Assembly (NCBI GenBank): GCA_028291405.1
Contig: JAQGID010000085.1
Coordinates: 1-64,000, forward strand
Length of the DNA: 64,000 nucleotides
Reading direction: 5' to 3'
From: Rhodospirillales bacterium
Lineage (GTDB): Bacteria > Pseudomonadota > Alphaproteobacteria > ATCC43930 > CGMCC-115725
A program made the translations under genes and the position numbers. The notes beneath the pieces were generated by a model. It was not told the origin of the DNA, searched no databases, and saw nothing but the letters and a program-made list of their open reading frames with translations. The first letter of the stretch is position 1; each line of letters begins with the position of its first letter. Below, piece by piece: positions 9,456 through 18,286 of this stretch.

Positions 9456-10980
9456 ATCTACTAAAGTCAATGTCTCGCCAAATTTTGAATGATTGTTCGG
9501 CAATCTCTCTTTTTTCTTTCTCGGCGGGACCTTCATTTTCAGATTTTTGTGAGTTAAGCCGAGCGAATTCCCTCCAGGCATCAAGTAGGTCAATAGAGGG
9601 GCTAAACGCAACTGGAACAAGAGTTGCGATGCGACCCGCTGCGAATGCCGCCCGTGTGTCTGACCGGATTTCGCGATCGGGCAAATCGGCCAAAAGCAAC
9701 CATTCGAGTTCCCGAAGTCGTTGATCTCTGGAATCCTCTGAGAGGATGTCGAAAGCGGTACCGGCCAATTCCGAGACAAGCGCGAGAGTCTTAGTCATTA
9801 ATTTGGAGGGATGGCTACCGTCGAGTTTGGATAGAGTCTTCGCCTTAGAGACTATCTCTTCGTCTGCATCAATTTTAAAGGCTTGGGCCATCTCTTCGGG
9901 ATCAAATTTGTCCGGTGAGATATTTGGCCCTACGCCTAATCGGCGAAGCGCCTTTTCGTAACGTCTTATCCACGCGCGAAGCTCATCGAAATCGTACGCG
10001 AGTATCGCGTGATCGTCGACAAATCGAAAATGGGCGATACGGTGGTTTCGCCGCAATCGTTGATCCGTCCAGAGATCGAGCCGGAGCATCGCAACGTTAG
10101 ACAGGAACCCCGCCACCATTAGGCCGGTCGGAATTCCGTCGAAGGGGCCCGCCCCCGTTTCCGGCTGCACGATTGGATTTCCGAGTAGGCGACTCCCGAC
10201 GTTCCCAACTTTAAAATCAAGCATCCGATCGATAAGTTCCCGGAGCCACATGTCATCGTTGAAATCGGCTAAGTACTTTTGAAAACCGTTTGTAATAGAA
10301 TGCCTGGAAATCTGTGGGTAAAATCTCTCTAGATCGATCGAAGCATAGTAGAGAATTGACGTGGTTACCGGACGCCAGTGCGCACGGTCTAGATAGAAAG
10401 GCTTGTCGGAATGATTTAGCGCGCTCTTTTCCGATGCGTCAAGTTGCTCTTCGTCTTCGAGAGCATGAACCATTAGCCGTGCAGAAAGAGATAAGTGCCG
10501 GCGGAAAAGTGGCCAACTGTGCTTAAATCTGCGATAGAGGTTTCCGCTCGAATGGCGGTAAGGTCCGATTTCTAAATGAGAAAGCCCTTCGTCTTTCTCT
10601 TCAAACCAAGCCGCCTTATAGAGCCTATGTCCATAGCTCCATGCTGGCATCCTTGAATCAAGGGTCGGACCTATAACATTGACGAGAGCGATCCATGCGA
10701 CTTGATCTCTTACCGAGACGTGGAAGCTTTGACGAAGTCGCGGGTTCCCGTATTTGTCTGGCTTCTTAGGCTGGGGAATAAGAGCCAAGCGGTGCAAGCA
10801 ATAGGAAAGATCTAAGAAGTCGTGCGCAATTGACCTTAGATTGCGTTCGAGGTCCAGTTCAAAGGCGGCGACTTCGCCAAAATTAACGGAACCATCGGCG
10901 CTTTCGTATAATCGGCGTGCCTTCTGCCATGCCCATGTTAGATTTTCGCGGCCTGCAACAAGTTCGCGAATTCTGCTCAC
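9292..10980 (-). CDS. Reverse transcriptase (UG/Abi-like), C-terminus altered by frame change
   Basis: Reverse transcriptase hallmarks are clear: the palm motif A Asp216 in 'SIDLERFYPQI', 'GIPTGLMVAGFLSN' (motif B region, about 282-295) and the catalytic FVDD box at 320-323 in 'HFRFVDDHAILAY'. The 'SYGHRL' element near 116 fits the fingers. A GTG start overlaps the primase stop (GTGA). No group II intron maturase or retron ncRNA was recognised, and there is no template/variable repeat pair of a diversity-generating element. After residue 509 the frame passes an A8 run, and the last 53 residues look like shadow text. In the +1 frame the protein would continue for 559 further residues. Confidence 0.9.
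   Translation of the reverse strand: MSRIRELVAGRENLTWAWQKARRLYESADGSVNFGEVAAFELDLERNLRSIAHDFLDLSYCLHRLALIPQPKKPDKYGNPRLRQSFHVSVRDQVAWIALVNVIGPTLDSRMPAWSYGHRLYKAAWFEEKDEGLSHLEIGPYRHSSGNLYRRFKHSWPLFRRHLSLSARLMVHALEDEEQLDASEKSALNHSDKPFYLDRAHWRPVTTSILYYASIDLERFYPQISRHSITNGFQKYLADFNDDMWLRELIDRMLDFKVGNVGSRLLGNPIVQPETGAGPFDGIPTGLMVAGFLSNVAMLRLDLWTDQRLRRNHRIAHFRFVDDHAILAYDFDELRAWIRRYEKALRRLGVGPNISPDKFDPEEMAQAFKIDADEEIVSKAKTLSKLDGSHPSKLMTKTLALVSELAGTAFDILSEDSRDQRLRELEWLLLADLPDREIRSDTRAAFAAGRIATLVPVAFSPSIDLLDAWREFARLNSQKSENEGPAEKEKREIAEQSFKIWRDIDFSRYKKKNRSLFQVNFPSVLRPPGQVKIIHSRIGLLSHNRTQRNLPRPQMDFRAFRR
9446..9453 (-). other. A8 homopolymer at the RT/helical-module frame junction
   Basis: On the coding strand the sequence reads TAC followed by eight A and then GAATAG. 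The RT frame reads Y-K-K-K-N and the downstream frame T-K-K-R-I-D. Removing one A joins 'IDFSRYKK' directly to 'RIDHYFKLIFQ', giving one coherent chain of about 1068 residues. Possible explanations are polymerase slippage on A8, ribosomal +1 shifting, a real mutation that splits the gene, or a one-base sequencing error. The sequence alone cannot choose between them. Confidence 0.75.
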
Positions 10981-12026
10981 TTTGACTTCCGAGTATGACG
11001 GAGATATTCATTGAGATCCTTACCTACTGGTAGGGATTTTGTAACGCTCTGGATACCTGCGCGGCGAAAGTCCGTCGTAAGCCTAGTCCGCATATCCATC
11101 CCTGCCTTATCGTTATCGGGAACTATGTACACGGTCCTGCCCCGGAGGGCTCGAAAAACATTCGTCGGGAAGTGCGAACCCGCACCGGGAAGCCCGATAG
11201 CTGCTAGGTCTAGTTCGTGAGCCGACAGCACATCTGTAGCTCCTTCGCAGATATATATCTCCCGCGATCCGGCTAGGGCTTCGAGGTTGTAAATTGGCTT
11301 TTCAATCCCGCGGGGTGCCATCCAGCGTGGCCCTTCATAACCGGGTAATATCCTCGTCTGGAGGTACACAATCCGCCCCCGCTCGATGAAGGGGAAGAGT
11401 ACGCTCGGACTAGGGAAGATCGTCGACATCCCACGTGCGTCCCGCTTGAGTAGCCCGGCTTGCCTTACGGCCGCTAGTCCGAACCGCCGAATAATCTGTT
11501 GAATGGCTGCCTTGGTATCGCCCAAGAAGCCGAGGCGGAAGTGAGACATGGTTGCTCGACTAAAGCCTCTGTCCGACAGATACATCACGGCTTCTTCGCG
11601 CAAAGGATGATCAGCCAGAAGAGCTTCGTAGATCTCCGGATTTGCGACGAACTCTGACGCCGGGGCAGAAACAACCGACTCGGTGATTAATGGGGCGCTG
11701 ACCTTTGCTGCAAACTTAGAGTGACTGATTCGCGGAGCTCCGAGATTGTAGCTTTGTCGAAGCCAAAGAATGGCGTCCCGCATCGACCATCTTTGAATCA
11801 GCGCAACCAAATCTATTGAATCCCCAGCGCGTCCACAGCCGTAACACCGCCATCTATTGGTCTTTCTGTTGAAGCAGAACGACGGATTGATGTCAGGATG
11901 ATCTGGAAAGGGGCATCGGATACTTCCCCGCCCGCTGCGCGTTATGCCAATACGGGACGCGACATCCAAAATGCTCAGAGCCCTAATCTCGTCGAGGGCG
12001 CTGACCCGGCGAATGGCGGTGGTCAT
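10977..12026 (-). CDS. DnaG-like primase: CHC2 zinc finger plus Toprim domain
   Basis: From the ATG at 12026 (AGG eight bases upstream, eight bases after the exonuclease stop) the protein has 349 residues. A CHC2 zinc finger is visible as C38-x4-H43-x17-C61-x2-C64 ('IRCPFPDHPD', 'RWRCYGCGRAGD'). The primase catalytic core follows ('YLSDRGFSRATMSHFRLGF', 'LFPFIERGRIVYLQTR'). Then comes Toprim, with Glu261 in 'IYICEGATDVL' and the D304-N-D306 pair in 'VYIVPDNDKAG'. It ends soon after Toprim, so the helicase-binding C-terminal domain of housekeeping DnaG is missing. Its stop overlaps the RT start (GTGA), implying a shared product pathway, for example priming or RNA synthesis for the RT. The longer start (12167) would overlap the exonuclease and is less likely. 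Confidence 0.9.
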   Translation of the reverse strand: MTTAIRRVSALDEIRALSILDVASRIGITRSGRGSIRCPFPDHPDINPSFCFNRKTNRWRCYGCGRAGDSIDLVALIQRWSMRDAILWLRQSYNLGAPRISHSKFAAKVSAPLITESVVSAPASEFVANPEIYEALLADHPLREEAVMYLSDRGFSRATMSHFRLGFLGDTKAAIQQIIRRFGLAAVRQAGLLKRDARGMSTIFPSPSVLFPFIERGRIVYLQTRILPGYEGPRWMAPRGIEKPIYNLEALAGSREIYICEGATDVLSAHELDLAAIGLPGAGSHFPTNVFRALRGRTVYIVPDNDKAGMDMRTRLTTDFRRAGIQSVTKSLPVGKDLNEYLRHTRKSK

Positions 12027-12034
12027 TTTGCGAC

Positions 12035-12925
12035 CTAAACTTGCCGTCGGAATCGGGTCTTTGCCGTCATGCGAAATAAATTTGGCGTCAGCGCTTTGCC
12101 ATTTTTTATAGCCTCTAAAGATGCGAGTTCCTTGTCCACGTCGTCGATCGGAATGTCTTTCCACCACGCTCGAGGATAACCATTCTGCCCGTCATTCCAG
12201 CGATAACCTCGGCGCTTTAACTCAATGCGCGAATCATAGGGAGCTCCGTCAGCGAACACTCTCATGTCGATTCGACGTGCATTTTGTAGAAGCGCTGATA
12301 ACACGGGAGTATTTGAGCGCGGAAGAGTGAGCGAGAGAATATGTACAACTGCGTTACAGTCATCAATTGCGCGGTGTGGATCGTAAAATCTGCCAAAACT
12401 ATGCGCGATGTACTCGAGCCTAGTTCCAGTTATACCCTCTGATCGCCACGGAATTTCGGTTGCCGAGCAAGCCCATGGTAGATCAATGAACGCGGGGACT
12501 AATGCTTCGCAAAATGGTCGGTCAAAGGCAGCATTATGCGCGATAATGAGGGTAGCGTCGGCTAAAAAGGTTTCGACGTCATTACCTGAGATTCGCTGGC
12601 CTCGAACATCGTGAGCATGAATTCCGGTCAGATCCGAAATGATTTTAGGGATTGCGACGTTTGGTTGATTGAAGGACTGAAAGGTTGAGATAATTTGGCC
12701 AACGTGCCCTTCGCGATCAAAGAGGAATTTGATCATCCCGAGTTCAATGACTTCATCGATCTCTACGTCTAGGCCGGTCGTCTCAACGTCGACGGCTACT
12801 CCAACCAAGGCATCGGCAACGAGAGCGTCGAATGAGGATGCCTTCGGAAATCGTTTCAATACTCGGTAGTCGCCAGTGTTCTCTAACAGAAAACGTGCGG
12901 CTTCGATTGCGACGTCCTCAGTCAC
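12035..12925 (-). CDS. DnaQ-like DEDDh 3'-5' exonuclease, first gene of the RT operon
   Basis: The protein has 296 residues with all five DEDDh positions: D46 and E48 in 'VAVDVETTGLD', D135 in 'IIAHNAAFDRPF', and H184 and D188 in 'DPHRAIDDCNAV'. The exonuclease domain is followed by about 85 residues containing 'ELKRRGYRWNDGQNGYPRAWW', a tail seen in stand-alone DnaQ-like proteins. The GTG start is the first possible start because an in-frame TGA lies four codons upstream. It opens the operon exonuclease - primase - RT - helical module - nitrilase. Its likely job is trimming or degrading DNA or RNA ends made by, or targeted by, the RT complex; that is inference. Confidence 0.88.
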   Translation of the reverse strand: MTEDVAIEAARFLLENTGDYRVLKRFPKASSFDALVADALVGVAVDVETTGLDVEIDEVIELGMIKFLFDREGHVGQIISTFQSFNQPNVAIPKIISDLTGIHAHDVRGQRISGNDVETFLADATLIIAHNAAFDRPFCEALVPAFIDLPWACSATEIPWRSEGITGTRLEYIAHSFGRFYDPHRAIDDCNAVVHILSLTLPRSNTPVLSALLQNARRIDMRVFADGAPYDSRIELKRRGYRWNDGQNGYPRAWWKDIPIDDVDKELASLEAIKNGKALTPNLFRMTAKTRFRRQV

Positions 12926-13280
12926 GCTGGTTTCTCATACTGCAATTCTTACTCCGGCATCGGTCGCGTAAGTGTACGAGCAAACGACAGCAATTGCACC
13001 TGGGTCGCGATTAATTTTTGTCCAGTGAGTCGCTTTCGCAAGACGATGATCCACGCCGAGGGGCGCCTATAAACGGGCCACGCTCGCGACATTGAACCGG
13101 TTAAGTTCCGCCACCGGCGACCCCGGGCCTCTACAACCTTCTGCGACAGTTAGCGAAGCGGAATTTTCTTGACACATCATGTCCGATATGGAACAAGTAT
13201 GGCGCTTTTGGTTCTTTGACATCGTCAAATCCGACCCGGCGCGCCTCGCCACCAAAATCGAACACTCGCGCCTGCATTTT

Positions 13281-13298
13281 CCCCTGCATTAACAGGGG
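13281..13298. repeat. Short perfect inverted repeat at the island edge
   Basis: The 18 bases 'cccctgcattaacagggg' have perfect six-base arms around a six-base loop. A related motif, 'gcctgtttttacag', lies about 60 bases to the right. Such motifs could be an operator, part of an attachment-site remnant or a dispersed repeat. Confidence 0.5.
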
Positions 13299-13376
13299 AC
13301 TTGTGAATTTATCGCGCCCCGATCCTTGCACCCCAGAACCACCCGCCGCGCCTGTATCCCGCCTGTTTTTACAGAC

Positions 13377-13396
13377 AACCGGAACCCAATCCGGTT
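13377..13396 (-). terminator. Stem-loop just after ureG (possible operon end)
   Basis: An inverted repeat 'aaccggaacccaatccggtt' begins about 10 bases past the ureG stop on the coding strand. The seven to eight base-pair stem is perfect, but no T-run follows. It may be a weak or Rho-assisted end of the long urt-ure operon. Confidence 0.4.
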
Positions 13397-13406
13397 CATC
13401 TGCCCA

Positions 13407-14045
<639 letters not shown>

Positions 14046-14089
14046 GTCTCACCTCGCCCTATCGACGCGCGATGCGTCCTCCCGTCAGC

Positions 14090-14731
14090 TTAGCGCGGGC
14101 GGCGGCGGGTGGGCGGGATTTCTTCGCTTGCGGGGGCCGGCACGGCGCGCGCCGCCTCGGTCTTGCGGCGCTGCACCGAGACGATCTCGCCGGTTGCCGG
14201 ATCGGGCAGGACCGGCGTCGTCGTCGACAGCAGATCGTATTCGGCGAGCGGCAGATGCTGGTCCTTGGACGGCACCTGCCGGCTCATGACGTGCAGCACG
14301 GCATCGCCGGTCTGCCCGTCGTCGGCGAAGGGCAGCATGATCGTCTCGGCGTCCATCCAGGTGCCGTTGAAGACGAAGCTTCCGTCGCCGTGGAGCACGG
14401 CCGGGGTCGCGATCGCGCGAAGCAGCGGCGCCTCGAGCAGATGATGCGACGACATGAACTCGGCGAGCCGCCGGCCGCGCGACGGCTTGGTGAGGGTCCC
14501 ATAGATCGCGTCGCCGGCGAGGCGGCAGAGAAACGTCCGCTCCTCGGGCAGGAACTGATAAAGCGCCAGGAAGGGCAACACCGCCGGGATGGCGCAGGGG
14601 TCGAGGTCGCGGCGCCGCGGCAGCGCGTTGCCGCGGCGGATCTCGAACCAGTGGGTCAGCGCCGCCCGGACGAGCGGGTCGGCGACATGCGGAAAATGAG
14701 CGAGCGACAACACCGAAGGTCCTCCGGACAT
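14090..14731 (-). CDS. PAS_5-type PAS domain protein inserted between ureF and ureG
   Basis: A 213-residue protein of the PAS-like family frequent in Alphaproteobacteria (Pfam PAS_5). The pattern 'ALTHWFEIRRGNALPRRRDLDP' and 'YQFLPEERTFLCRLAGDAIY', followed by 'LLEAPLLRAIATPA', fits that family; the basic, proline-rich C-terminus looks disordered. No HTH, kinase or GGDEF domain is attached. It lies on the urease strand with short gaps on both sides (about 60 and 44 bases), so it is probably co-transcribed. A role as a sensor for urease expression would be speculation; it may simply have inserted there. Confidence 0.75.
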   Translation of the reverse strand: MSGGPSVLSLAHFPHVADPLVRAALTHWFEIRRGNALPRRRDLDPCAIPAVLPFLALYQFLPEERTFLCRLAGDAIYGTLTKPSRGRRLAEFMSSHHLLEAPLLRAIATPAVLHGDGSFVFNGTWMDAETIMLPFADDGQTGDAVLHVMSRQVPSKDQHLPLAEYDLLSTTTPVLPDPATGEIVSVQRRKTEAARAVPAPASEEIPPTRRRPR

Positions 14732-14791
14732 TCGACCATTAAGGCAGGAAATCGTAAAGATTATACCCGCGCTGGCGAGGCGGCGCGGAAT

Positions 14792-15463
14792 TCAGGAACG
14801 GAACAGGCGGGCATATTGCGACTCGTGGCGCATCGACGTCCAGTCCACCATCGGCGCGGCGGCGCCGATTTCGTCGAGCGGCGCTGCCAGAGCCGCCTCG
14901 GCGGCGGCGCGAACCGCGGTTTCCAGCGCCGCCACCGCCCGCTGCCCGTCGCTCTGGCCGAGCGGAACGAGCCGTACGCCGGCGGAGACGAGGTTGCTGG
15001 AAAGGCCTTGCAGATAGGCCGCCAGCGCCTGGGCGAGCGGGACATGGCCGGCGAGGGCAATTGCGGCGGCGACCGGCAGGGCGACGGCATCGCCGTTGCG
15101 CCGGGCGAATTCGTCGAGGCGGGGATCGGGCCAGGCGGTGCGGGTGATCGTCAGGAAGGAGGCGCCCTGCTGCATCGTCTCCAGCGCGGTCTCGGCGGTG
15201 CCGCGGAAGGCGGCGGCGAGGGCGGCGACCGCGTCGAGCGCGGCGGGATCGTCGGCGGCGTCCCAGGCGGCGCGGAACAGCATCGCATCGACCCGCCCGG
15301 CGCCCGCCTCGAGGATCCAGCCGATCCAGTCGACCAGCGAGACGCGGTCGGTGACCAGCCCGGCCTCGACCGCGTATTCGATCCCGTGGCTATAGGAGAA
15401 GCCGCCGATCGGATAGGCCGGCGAGAACCACGCCATCAGCCGATAGAGCCCGGCGGAGTCCAT
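14792..15463 (-). CDS. ureF: Urease accessory protein UreF
   Basis: Its 223 residues open with the UreF hallmark 'LMAWFSPAYPIGGFSYSHGIE'. UreF binds UreD-urease and gates the GTPase activity of UreG during nickel insertion. The C-terminal 'DWTSMRHESQYARLFRS' also agrees with the family. The ATG overlaps the ureE stop by one base (TAATG), indicating coupled translation. Confidence 0.96.
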   Translation of the reverse strand: MDSAGLYRLMAWFSPAYPIGGFSYSHGIEYAVEAGLVTDRVSLVDWIGWILEAGAGRVDAMLFRAAWDAADDPAALDAVAALAAAFRGTAETALETMQQGASFLTITRTAWPDPRLDEFARRNGDAVALPVAAAIALAGHVPLAQALAAYLQGLSSNLVSAGVRLVPLGQSDGQRAVAALETAVRAAAEAALAAPLDEIGAAAPMVDWTSMRHESQYARLFRS

Positions 15464-15939
15464 TACGAGCCGTGGTGATGGTGGTCGTGATCGTGATGCG
15501 TCGCCGCCGAATCATAAGCGCCGCTCTCGGGGTCGAAGGGCGCGCTGATCGGCCTGACGCCGGCGCCGAGCCCCTGCAGCATCTCGGCGATGACATGGTC
15601 GGCGCGGATGAGGATGCGCCCGCCGCCGATCTGCGCCGCGAGATGGCGGTTGCCGAGATGCCAGGCGAGCCGCGCCAACGCCGCCGGCGAGGCGGCGGTG
15701 ACCTCGAGGAGATCCTCCGGCGCGGCGACGACCCGGACATAGGCGCCGCCGGAAAGCTTCAGCCCGTCGCCGTGGTGAAGGGTCGCCGTCGCCGGCAGGT
15801 CGAGGAGGAACTCGGTGCCGCCGGTCGCCGTCATCGCCAGGCGCCGGCGATGGCGGTCGTGATGGGCGAGGGTGATGCAGTCGCGCTCGGCCTCTGGGGG
15901 CCAAGTCCCGGCAGCAGCGATCTCGGTGACGCGTTCCAT
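15463..15939 (-). CDS. ureE: Urease nickel chaperone UreE
   Basis: At 158 residues it has the usual N-terminal beta domain and C-terminal metal-binding domain ('LAWHLGNRHLAAQI' with the conserved His, 'ADHVIAEMLQGLG'). It ends with a histidine-rich tail 'HHDHDHHHHGS' expected to hold several Ni(II) ions. UreE passes nickel to UreG. It is located between ureC and ureF in the common order. Confidence 0.95.
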   Translation of the reverse strand: MERVTEIAAAGTWPPEAERDCITLAHHDRHRRRLAMTATGGTEFLLDLPATATLHHGDGLKLSGGAYVRVVAAPEDLLEVTAASPAALARLAWHLGNRHLAAQIGGGRILIRADHVIAEMLQGLGAGVRPISAPFDPESGAYDSAATHHDHDHHHHGS

Positions 15940-15940
15940 G

Positions 15941-17653
15941 TCAGAACAGGAAATAGCGCTGCGCCATCGGCAGCGTCTCGGCCGGGGCGCAGGTCAGGAG
16001 AGCGCCGTCGGCGCGGACCTCGTAGGTCTCGGGGTCGACCTCGATCTTCGGGGTCGCGCTGTTGTTGATCATGCTGGCCTTGCCGATGCCGCCCCTGGTG
16101 TTCTCGACCGCCAGCATCGGCCGCCCGACGCCGATCGCCTCGCCGAGGTTCTTCGCCAGCGCCGCCCCCGAGACGAAGAGCACCGAGCTCTGCTGGCTGC
16201 TGCGGCCGAAGGCGCCGAACATCGGCCGATAATGCACCGGCTGCGGCGTCGGGATCGAGGCATTGGGATCGCCCATCGCAGCCGCCGCGATCGAGCCGCA
16301 TTTCAGCACCATGTCGGGCTTGACCCCGAAGAAGGCCGGCGACCAGACGACGAGATCGGCGAGCTTCCCCACCTCGACCGACCCGACATGCCTGGAGATG
16401 CCCTGGGCGATCGCCGGGTTGATCGTGTATTTGGCGATGTAGCGCTTGCAGCGGGCGTTGTCGTTATCGCCCGTCTCCTCGGGCAAGGGGCCGCGCTGGC
16501 GCTTCATCTTGTCGGCGGTCTGCCAGGTCCGGATGATGACCTCGCCGACCCGCCCCATCGCCTGGCTATCCGACGAGATCATCGAGAAGGCGCCGAAGTC
16601 GTGCAGGATGTCCTCGGCGGCGATCGTCTCGCGGCGGATGCGGCTCTCGGCGAAGGCGACGTCCTCGGCGATGCGCTGGTCGAGGTGGTGGCAGACCATC
16701 AGCATGTCGAGATGCTCGTCGAGCGTGTTGACCGTGTAGGGCCGCGTCGGGTTTGTCGAAGACGGCAGAACGTTTGGTTCGCCGCAGACCCGGATGATAT
16801 CCGGCGCATGGCCGCCGCCGGCGCCCTCGGTGTGGAAGGCATGGATCGTGCGCCCCTTGAAGGCGGCGATCGTATGCTCGACGAAGCCGCTCTCGTTCAG
16901 CGTGTCGGTGTGGATCGCGACCTGCACGTCCATCTCGTCGGCGACCGAGAGGCAGGCGTCGATCGAGGCCGGCGTCGTCCCCCAATCCTCGTGCAGCTTG
17001 AGCCCGCAGGCGCCGGCCTCGACCTGCTCGACGAGCCCGGCCGGCAAGGTCGCGTTGCCCTTGCCGAAGAAGCCGAGGTTCATCGGGAAGGCCTCCGCCG
17101 CCTGCAGCATCCGCATCAGATGCCACGGTCCCGGCGTGCAGGTCGTGGCGTTGGTGCCGGTCGCCGGGCCGGTGCCGCCGCCCATCATCGTCGTGACGCC
17201 GCTGTTCAGCGCCTCGTCGATCTGCTGCGGCGCGATGAAGTGGATGTGGACGTCGATGCCGCCGGCGGTGACGATCTTGCCCTCGCCGGCGATGATCTCG
17301 GTGCCCGGCCCGATGACGATGTCGACGCCGGGCTGGACGTCCGGGTTGCCGGCCTTGCCGATCGCATGGATGCGGCCGTCGCGGATCGCGATGTCGGCCT
17401 TGACGATCCCCCAATGGTCGAGGATCAGCGCGTTGGTGATGACGGTATCGACGGCGCCCTGGGCGCGGCTCGCCTGGCCCTGGCCCTGGCCGTCGCGGAT
17501 CACCTTGCCGCCGCCGAACTTGACCTCCTCGCCGTAGATCGTGCGGTCCGCCTCGACCTCGATGAAGAGCTCGGTATCGGCGAGGCGGATCTTGTCGCCG
17601 ACCGTCGGCCCGAACATGTCGGCATAGAGGGCGCGGGAAATCGTGTAAGCCAT
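15941..17653 (-). CDS. ureC: Urease alpha subunit (catalytic)
   Basis: The 570-residue catalytic subunit of nickel urease hydrolyses urea to ammonia and carbamate. Visible are the metal ligands in '[14 protein letters not shown]', the carbamylated lysine in '[12 protein letters not shown]', further ligands in '[13 protein letters not shown]' and '[12 protein letters not shown]', and the flap His/Cys region 'MVCHHLD'. All expected motifs are intact, so the enzyme should be active. The start '[17 protein letters not shown]' is family-typical. The 1621-residue plus-strand ORF across this operon is a shadow. Confidence 0.98.
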   Translation of the reverse strand: MAYTISRALYADMFGPTVGDKIRLADTELFIEVEADRTIYGEEVKFGGGKVIRDGQGQGQASRAQGAVDTVITNALILDHWGIVKADIAIRDGRIHAIGKAGNPDVQPGVDIVIGPGTEIIAGEGKIVTAGGIDVHIHFIAPQQIDEALNSGVTTMMGGGTGPATGTNATTCTPGPWHLMRMLQAAEAFPMNLGFFGKGNATLPAGLVEQVEAGACGLKLHEDWGTTPASIDACLSVADEMDVQVAIHTDTLNESGFVEHTIAAFKGRTIHAFHTEGAGGGHAPDIIRVCGEPNVLPSSTNPTRPYTVNTLDEHLDMLMVCHHLDQRIAEDVAFAESRIRRETIAAEDILHDFGAFSMISSDSQAMGRVGEVIIRTWQTADKMKRQRGPLPEETGDNDNARCKRYIAKYTINPAIAQGISRHVGSVEVGKLADLVVWSPAFFGVKPDMVLKCGSIAAAAMGDPNASIPTPQPVHYRPMFGAFGRSSQQSSVLFVSGAALAKNLGEAIGVGRPMLAVENTRGGIGKASMINNSATPKIEVDPETYEVRADGALLTCAPAETLPMAQRYFLF

Positions 17654-17656
17654 GGC

Positions 17657-17962
17657 TCAGAGCTTCCCGTTGACCTTGCCGTTGAACCCATAGACCTCGC
17701 GCCGCCCGGCATAAGGCACCAGTGTCACGCTTCGCTGCTGCCCCGGCTCGAAGCGCACCGCAGTGCCGGCCGGGATGTCGAGCCGCATGCCGCGAGCCTT
17801 GTCGCGGTCGAAGGCGAGCGCCGGGTTGGTCTCGTAGAAATGATAGTGGCTGCCGACCTGGATCGGCCGGTCGCCGGTATTGGCGACCTCGAGCGCCACG
17901 GTGGCGCGGCCTTCGTTGAGGACGATGTCGCCGGCCGCCGGGATGATCTCTCCGGGAATCAT
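17657..17962 (-). CDS. ureB: Urease beta subunit
   Basis: A 101-residue structural subunit with the conserved start '[13 protein letters not shown]' and '[19 protein letters not shown]', which is diagnostic for UreB. It packs against UreA and UreC in the trimeric urease core. It ends just before the ureC start, in the order ureA-ureB-ureC with separate A and B subunits as in most bacteria. Confidence 0.97.
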   Translation of the reverse strand: MIPGEIIPAAGDIVLNEGRATVALEVANTGDRPIQVGSHYHFYETNPALAFDRDKARGMRLDIPAGTAVRFEPGQQRSVTLVPYAGRREVYGFNGKVNGKL

Positions 17963-17970
17963 GATGCCTC

Positions 17971-18273
17971 TCAGCGGATCGGGTCGTGGACGGTGACGAG
18001 CTTGGTCCCGTCCGGGAAGGTCGCCTCGATTTGGACGTCGTGGATCATCTCGGGGATGCCTTCCATCACCTGGTCGCGGCGGACGACCGTCGCCCCGTCG
18101 CGCATCAGCTCGGCGACGCTGCGACCGTCGCGCGCCCCCTCAACGACGAAATCGGTGATCAGCGCGATGGCCTCCGGGTGGTTGAGCTTGACGCCCCGCT
18201 CCAGCCGCTTCCTGGCCACGATCGCCGCCATTGCCACCAGCAGCTTGTCCTTTTCCCGCGAAGTCAGATTCAC
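17971..18273 (-). CDS. ureA: Urease gamma subunit
   Basis: A GTG at 18273 gives 100 residues, '[16 protein letters not shown]...', the exact UreA length. The sequence '[24 protein letters not shown]' is diagnostic and '[12 protein letters not shown]' is the usual C-terminus. The GTG is preceded by a purine-rich gggg stretch. The longer ORF to 18618 is the out-of-frame reading of ureD and is rejected. Confidence 0.96.
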   Translation of the reverse strand: MNLTSREKDKLLVAMAAIVARKRLERGVKLNHPEAIALITDFVVEGARDGRSVAELMRDGATVVRRDQVMEGIPEMIHDVQIEATFPDGTKLVTVHDPIR

Positions 18274-18286
18274 CCGTCGCCCCCTA

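Larger units (their letters stand above)
12926..13406. other. Non-coding junction between the RT operon and ureG
   Basis: These 481 bases hold no supported gene. They must contain the promoter of the minus-strand exonuclease operon, but no clear -35/-10 pair stands out. A plus-strand ORF of 37 codons (13179-13292) looks fortuitous. Composition changes here from the AT-richer island to the GC-rich urease region, so this is one edge of the island. The segment could also hide a small RNA belonging to the RT system; no compact repeat-rich structure proves it. Confidence 0.5.

Noticed and set aside
9456-9779. N-terminal 108 residues of the 668-residue ORF as a genuine start of the helical protein
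   Set aside because: The text is out of frame with convincing RT sequence, low in protein-like features and without a ribosome site.
9292-10980. Retron, group II intron or diversity-generating element
   Set aside because: No msr/msd-like inverted structure, no intron domain V-type ends or maturase domain, and no template/variable repeat pair was seen near the RT.
13179-13292. 37-codon plus-strand ORF in the island edge
   Set aside because: No ribosome site; it ends inside the palindrome and shows no family resemblance.
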